Assembly: GCF_900496995.4 (NCBI RefSeq)
Contig: NC_044029.1
Coordinates: 7,812,001 to 7,876,000, forward strand
Origin: Aquila chrysaetos chrysaetos
Taxonomy: Eukaryota; Chordata; Aves; Accipitriformes; Accipitridae
Reading direction: 5' to 3'
DNA length: 64,000 nt
The notes below the pieces were generated by a model, which did no database searches, had not been told where the DNA came from, and saw only the letters and a list, made by a program, of their open reading frames with translations. Made by a program: the position numbers and the translations under genes. This document shows, in pieces, positions 62,101 to 64,000 of the stretch (the first letter of the stretch is position 1; each line of letters begins with the position of its first letter).

Positions 62101-63606
62101 GGAACACTTCTGATTTTTTAGAAGATATTAGAATTCTATGGCACTGTAAGATTATAAATGACTTGCTAATTCTTTTTGATTAAAAAGAAAGATCAAAAAT
62201 TTAATGAGGCTACTGAATACAAATGAAGATAATATATGTTGTGATGAACACATGGAAAATATAATGAAAGAATTTGCACTTTATAGTTCTGTTTTGATCT
62301 AAGAAATACAGCAATCTTCAGGATTTCTTTTTTTTTCTCTCCTTTTCTGTAAAAGGTGACAATATAATTACAAGGTGTATGTTACATAAGCTATACTTGC
62401 ATATATATATATTTGAGTATATATTTTCATGTATAAGCTACTTGAGTTCCTTGTGTACCTGCATGTGCATACATTATCCATTTGTGCAGTGCTACTCTTG
62501 GTTATGGACTTCAGTATGTTAAATATACTGTAGTCAAAGTAAAGAAGAATTCTTCCCCAAAAAGCTCAATGTAAAGTCCGGGTAGGCAGGTGCATCATAA
62601 CTGAAAAATAACAGGGGGTGATAAACAGCTACAAAATGATTGAAAACAGTAATTTAAAAATGTTATTTTACATCCATATTGTTTGCAGAGATCCTGTAGA
62701 GATTGCTTTACAATAAACAATGCATTTCCATCAGAAGCTTGCTTAACTCCTGCTGAAGTCTGTGGGAAGTCCGTGTAAAAAATGGGTATAGCAAAAGTAT
62801 TTATCGGTACCCTAATACTATGGGGTATATGGGGCTTTTCAAATTTATCTGAAGATTTACTAATATCACAGAGAAAAACTGTTCTCATAGGAAAGCTTTA
62901 AAGAAGCCAGGGGGAAAAGAGACAGTAAGCTTCTGCTTAACTCACATAATCTGTTACGCGTGGAAAATATTGACTAGGAGAAAACATGGCATTCAACCAA
63001 AAACAAGAATGAGGAAAAAAAGAGGAAGAGTTTCAATGTGCGAACAAAATGTACAAGACTCTCAGAAGAATGTTAAAAGACTGAGATAATACTCATTTCC
63101 TGAAATATATTTATTGATTACAAAAAAACAACAGGAAAGACATACTCTGAATTTACTGCCTTAAAGTCCCAATCTGCTATTTCTTACATTTTTATGCCTT
63201 TTTTGTTTTTTCTGTCAGTACTTTTCTAAATTGAACTTCAATGACTGGTAATACACTTTTATTTCTAGGTCAATTATTTATGAATCACTAGTGAACATGG
63301 TTTGAGACACTGTATTTTTGATAATTTATTTTGCATAGTTTTATGCTTAACACATAATGTAACTGTAGTTTATCTGTTTTTTTCTTTTTATATCTGCAGT
63401 GTAAAACAAATACTGAGTTATTTTACAGTCACAGCTGACTTACATTGCCATTATCTATTTATGTAAGTTTCATTTAACTACCAATCTGCAAAAATATTTC
63501 TATAGCATCCTGTATTCTGTAAACCTAAACCCACTTACAGATACTGACTTTTTAGCATGTGACATACTTAACAGTAATGCCATTTAATCTGGTATCGTCT
63601 TTCATA

Positions 63607-63621
63607 CCCCCCCCCCCCCCC
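63607..63621. repeat. C15 homopolymer
   Basis: Fifteen C in a row on the plus strand. Confidence 0.9.
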
Positions 63622-64000
63622 ACTTTAAACCTGAATATTTCTGGGGTTTTGTGCCATTTTCCCATTTTCTATGCCTGTGACATAGGCTTTCCTATTTTGA
63701 GAAGTAGTCTATGGAAACATTATTAATCTTCTGAACACCAGTTTTAAAAAATAATTACTGTAAAATGCTGGTCTGTAAGAGGGAGCTATTGAAGTGGGAA
63801 AATGATGTCATTACTCAGAGTAATCCACCAAAACACAGATTTTACAGAGGAAGGTTCCAAGACCTGGAGCAATGGAGTTGGACAGAGCTCTCCTGTGCGA
63901 TGATACTAATAAACTCACTCTTGTAGGTTTTATTAGTATTCATTTGCAGTCTCCTGTCTTTTGAGGATTATTGCCTCCTGGTCACAGTGGCACCTAGAGC

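Larger units (their letters stand above)
41074..64000 (+). other. RASSF9: RASSF9 intron 1 (runs off the window)
   Basis: At least 22.9 kb without a supported exon. The first 650 bp are CpG-island sequence with a G-rich tract; the rest is AT-rich with simple repeats. The longest frame outside the island (58244-58807, plus) opens at TTG and has its first ATG only about 90 codons in. A GC-richer patch at 58600-58900 and a palindrome-rich patch at 59110-59290 are the only compositional changes of note. Confidence 0.8.

Noticed and set aside
62401-62430. AT dinucleotide stretches as replication or matrix-attachment sites
   Set aside because: Short ordinary AT repeats; sequence alone gives no support for such a role.

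Overview
The window looks like a vertebrate chromosome segment, most likely avian. It is AT-rich and gene-poor, has two isolated CpG islands, and its coding parts are short exons with GT/AG boundaries. Species group is read from the peptides encoded near 10.9 kb: KNPYIL (LANT-6, the avian form of neuromedin N) and QLHVNKARRPYIL (the neurotensin sequence known from chicken, which I recall is shared with crocodilians).

Layout: (1) 1-10.66 kb is sequence downstream of NTS, AT-rich, with one CpG-bearing patch at 5.6-6.4 kb ending in a poly(A) signal plus a 32-nt A tract on the minus strand, a possible retrocopy. (2) 10.67-23.67 kb is the complete neurotensin/neuromedin N gene (NTS) on the minus strand: four coding exons (23488-23548, 19297-19358, 13068-13292, 10896-11042), 495 nt of CDS, 164 residues, with a TATA box and a CRE-like site just upstream inside a CpG island. 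(3) 24.1-39.95 kb is the spacer between two divergent genes; I see no gene in it. (4) 39.96-41.72 kb is the second CpG island and holds the promoter side and coding exon 1 of RASSF9 on the plus strand (41027-41073). (5) 41,074-64,000 is RASSF9 intron 1; the large second exon is not in the window and must lie to the right.

The order RASSF9 / NTS, head to head, matches the mammalian arrangement as I remember it, which supports both calls. NTS encodes a secreted gut and brain peptide precursor; RASSF9 is a Ras-association-domain protein of recycling endosomes. They share an intergenic region but nothing in the sequence shows joint function. Most open frames in the window are chance frames; several begin at GTG or TTG, not ATG, and have no recognisable protein. 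No tRNA, rRNA, CRISPR or intact transposon was seen. Unusual items worth checking are the possible retrocopy, overlapping upstream ATGs at RASSF9, the loss of a mid-precursor dibasic site in proneurotensin, and a palindrome-rich patch near 59.2 kb.
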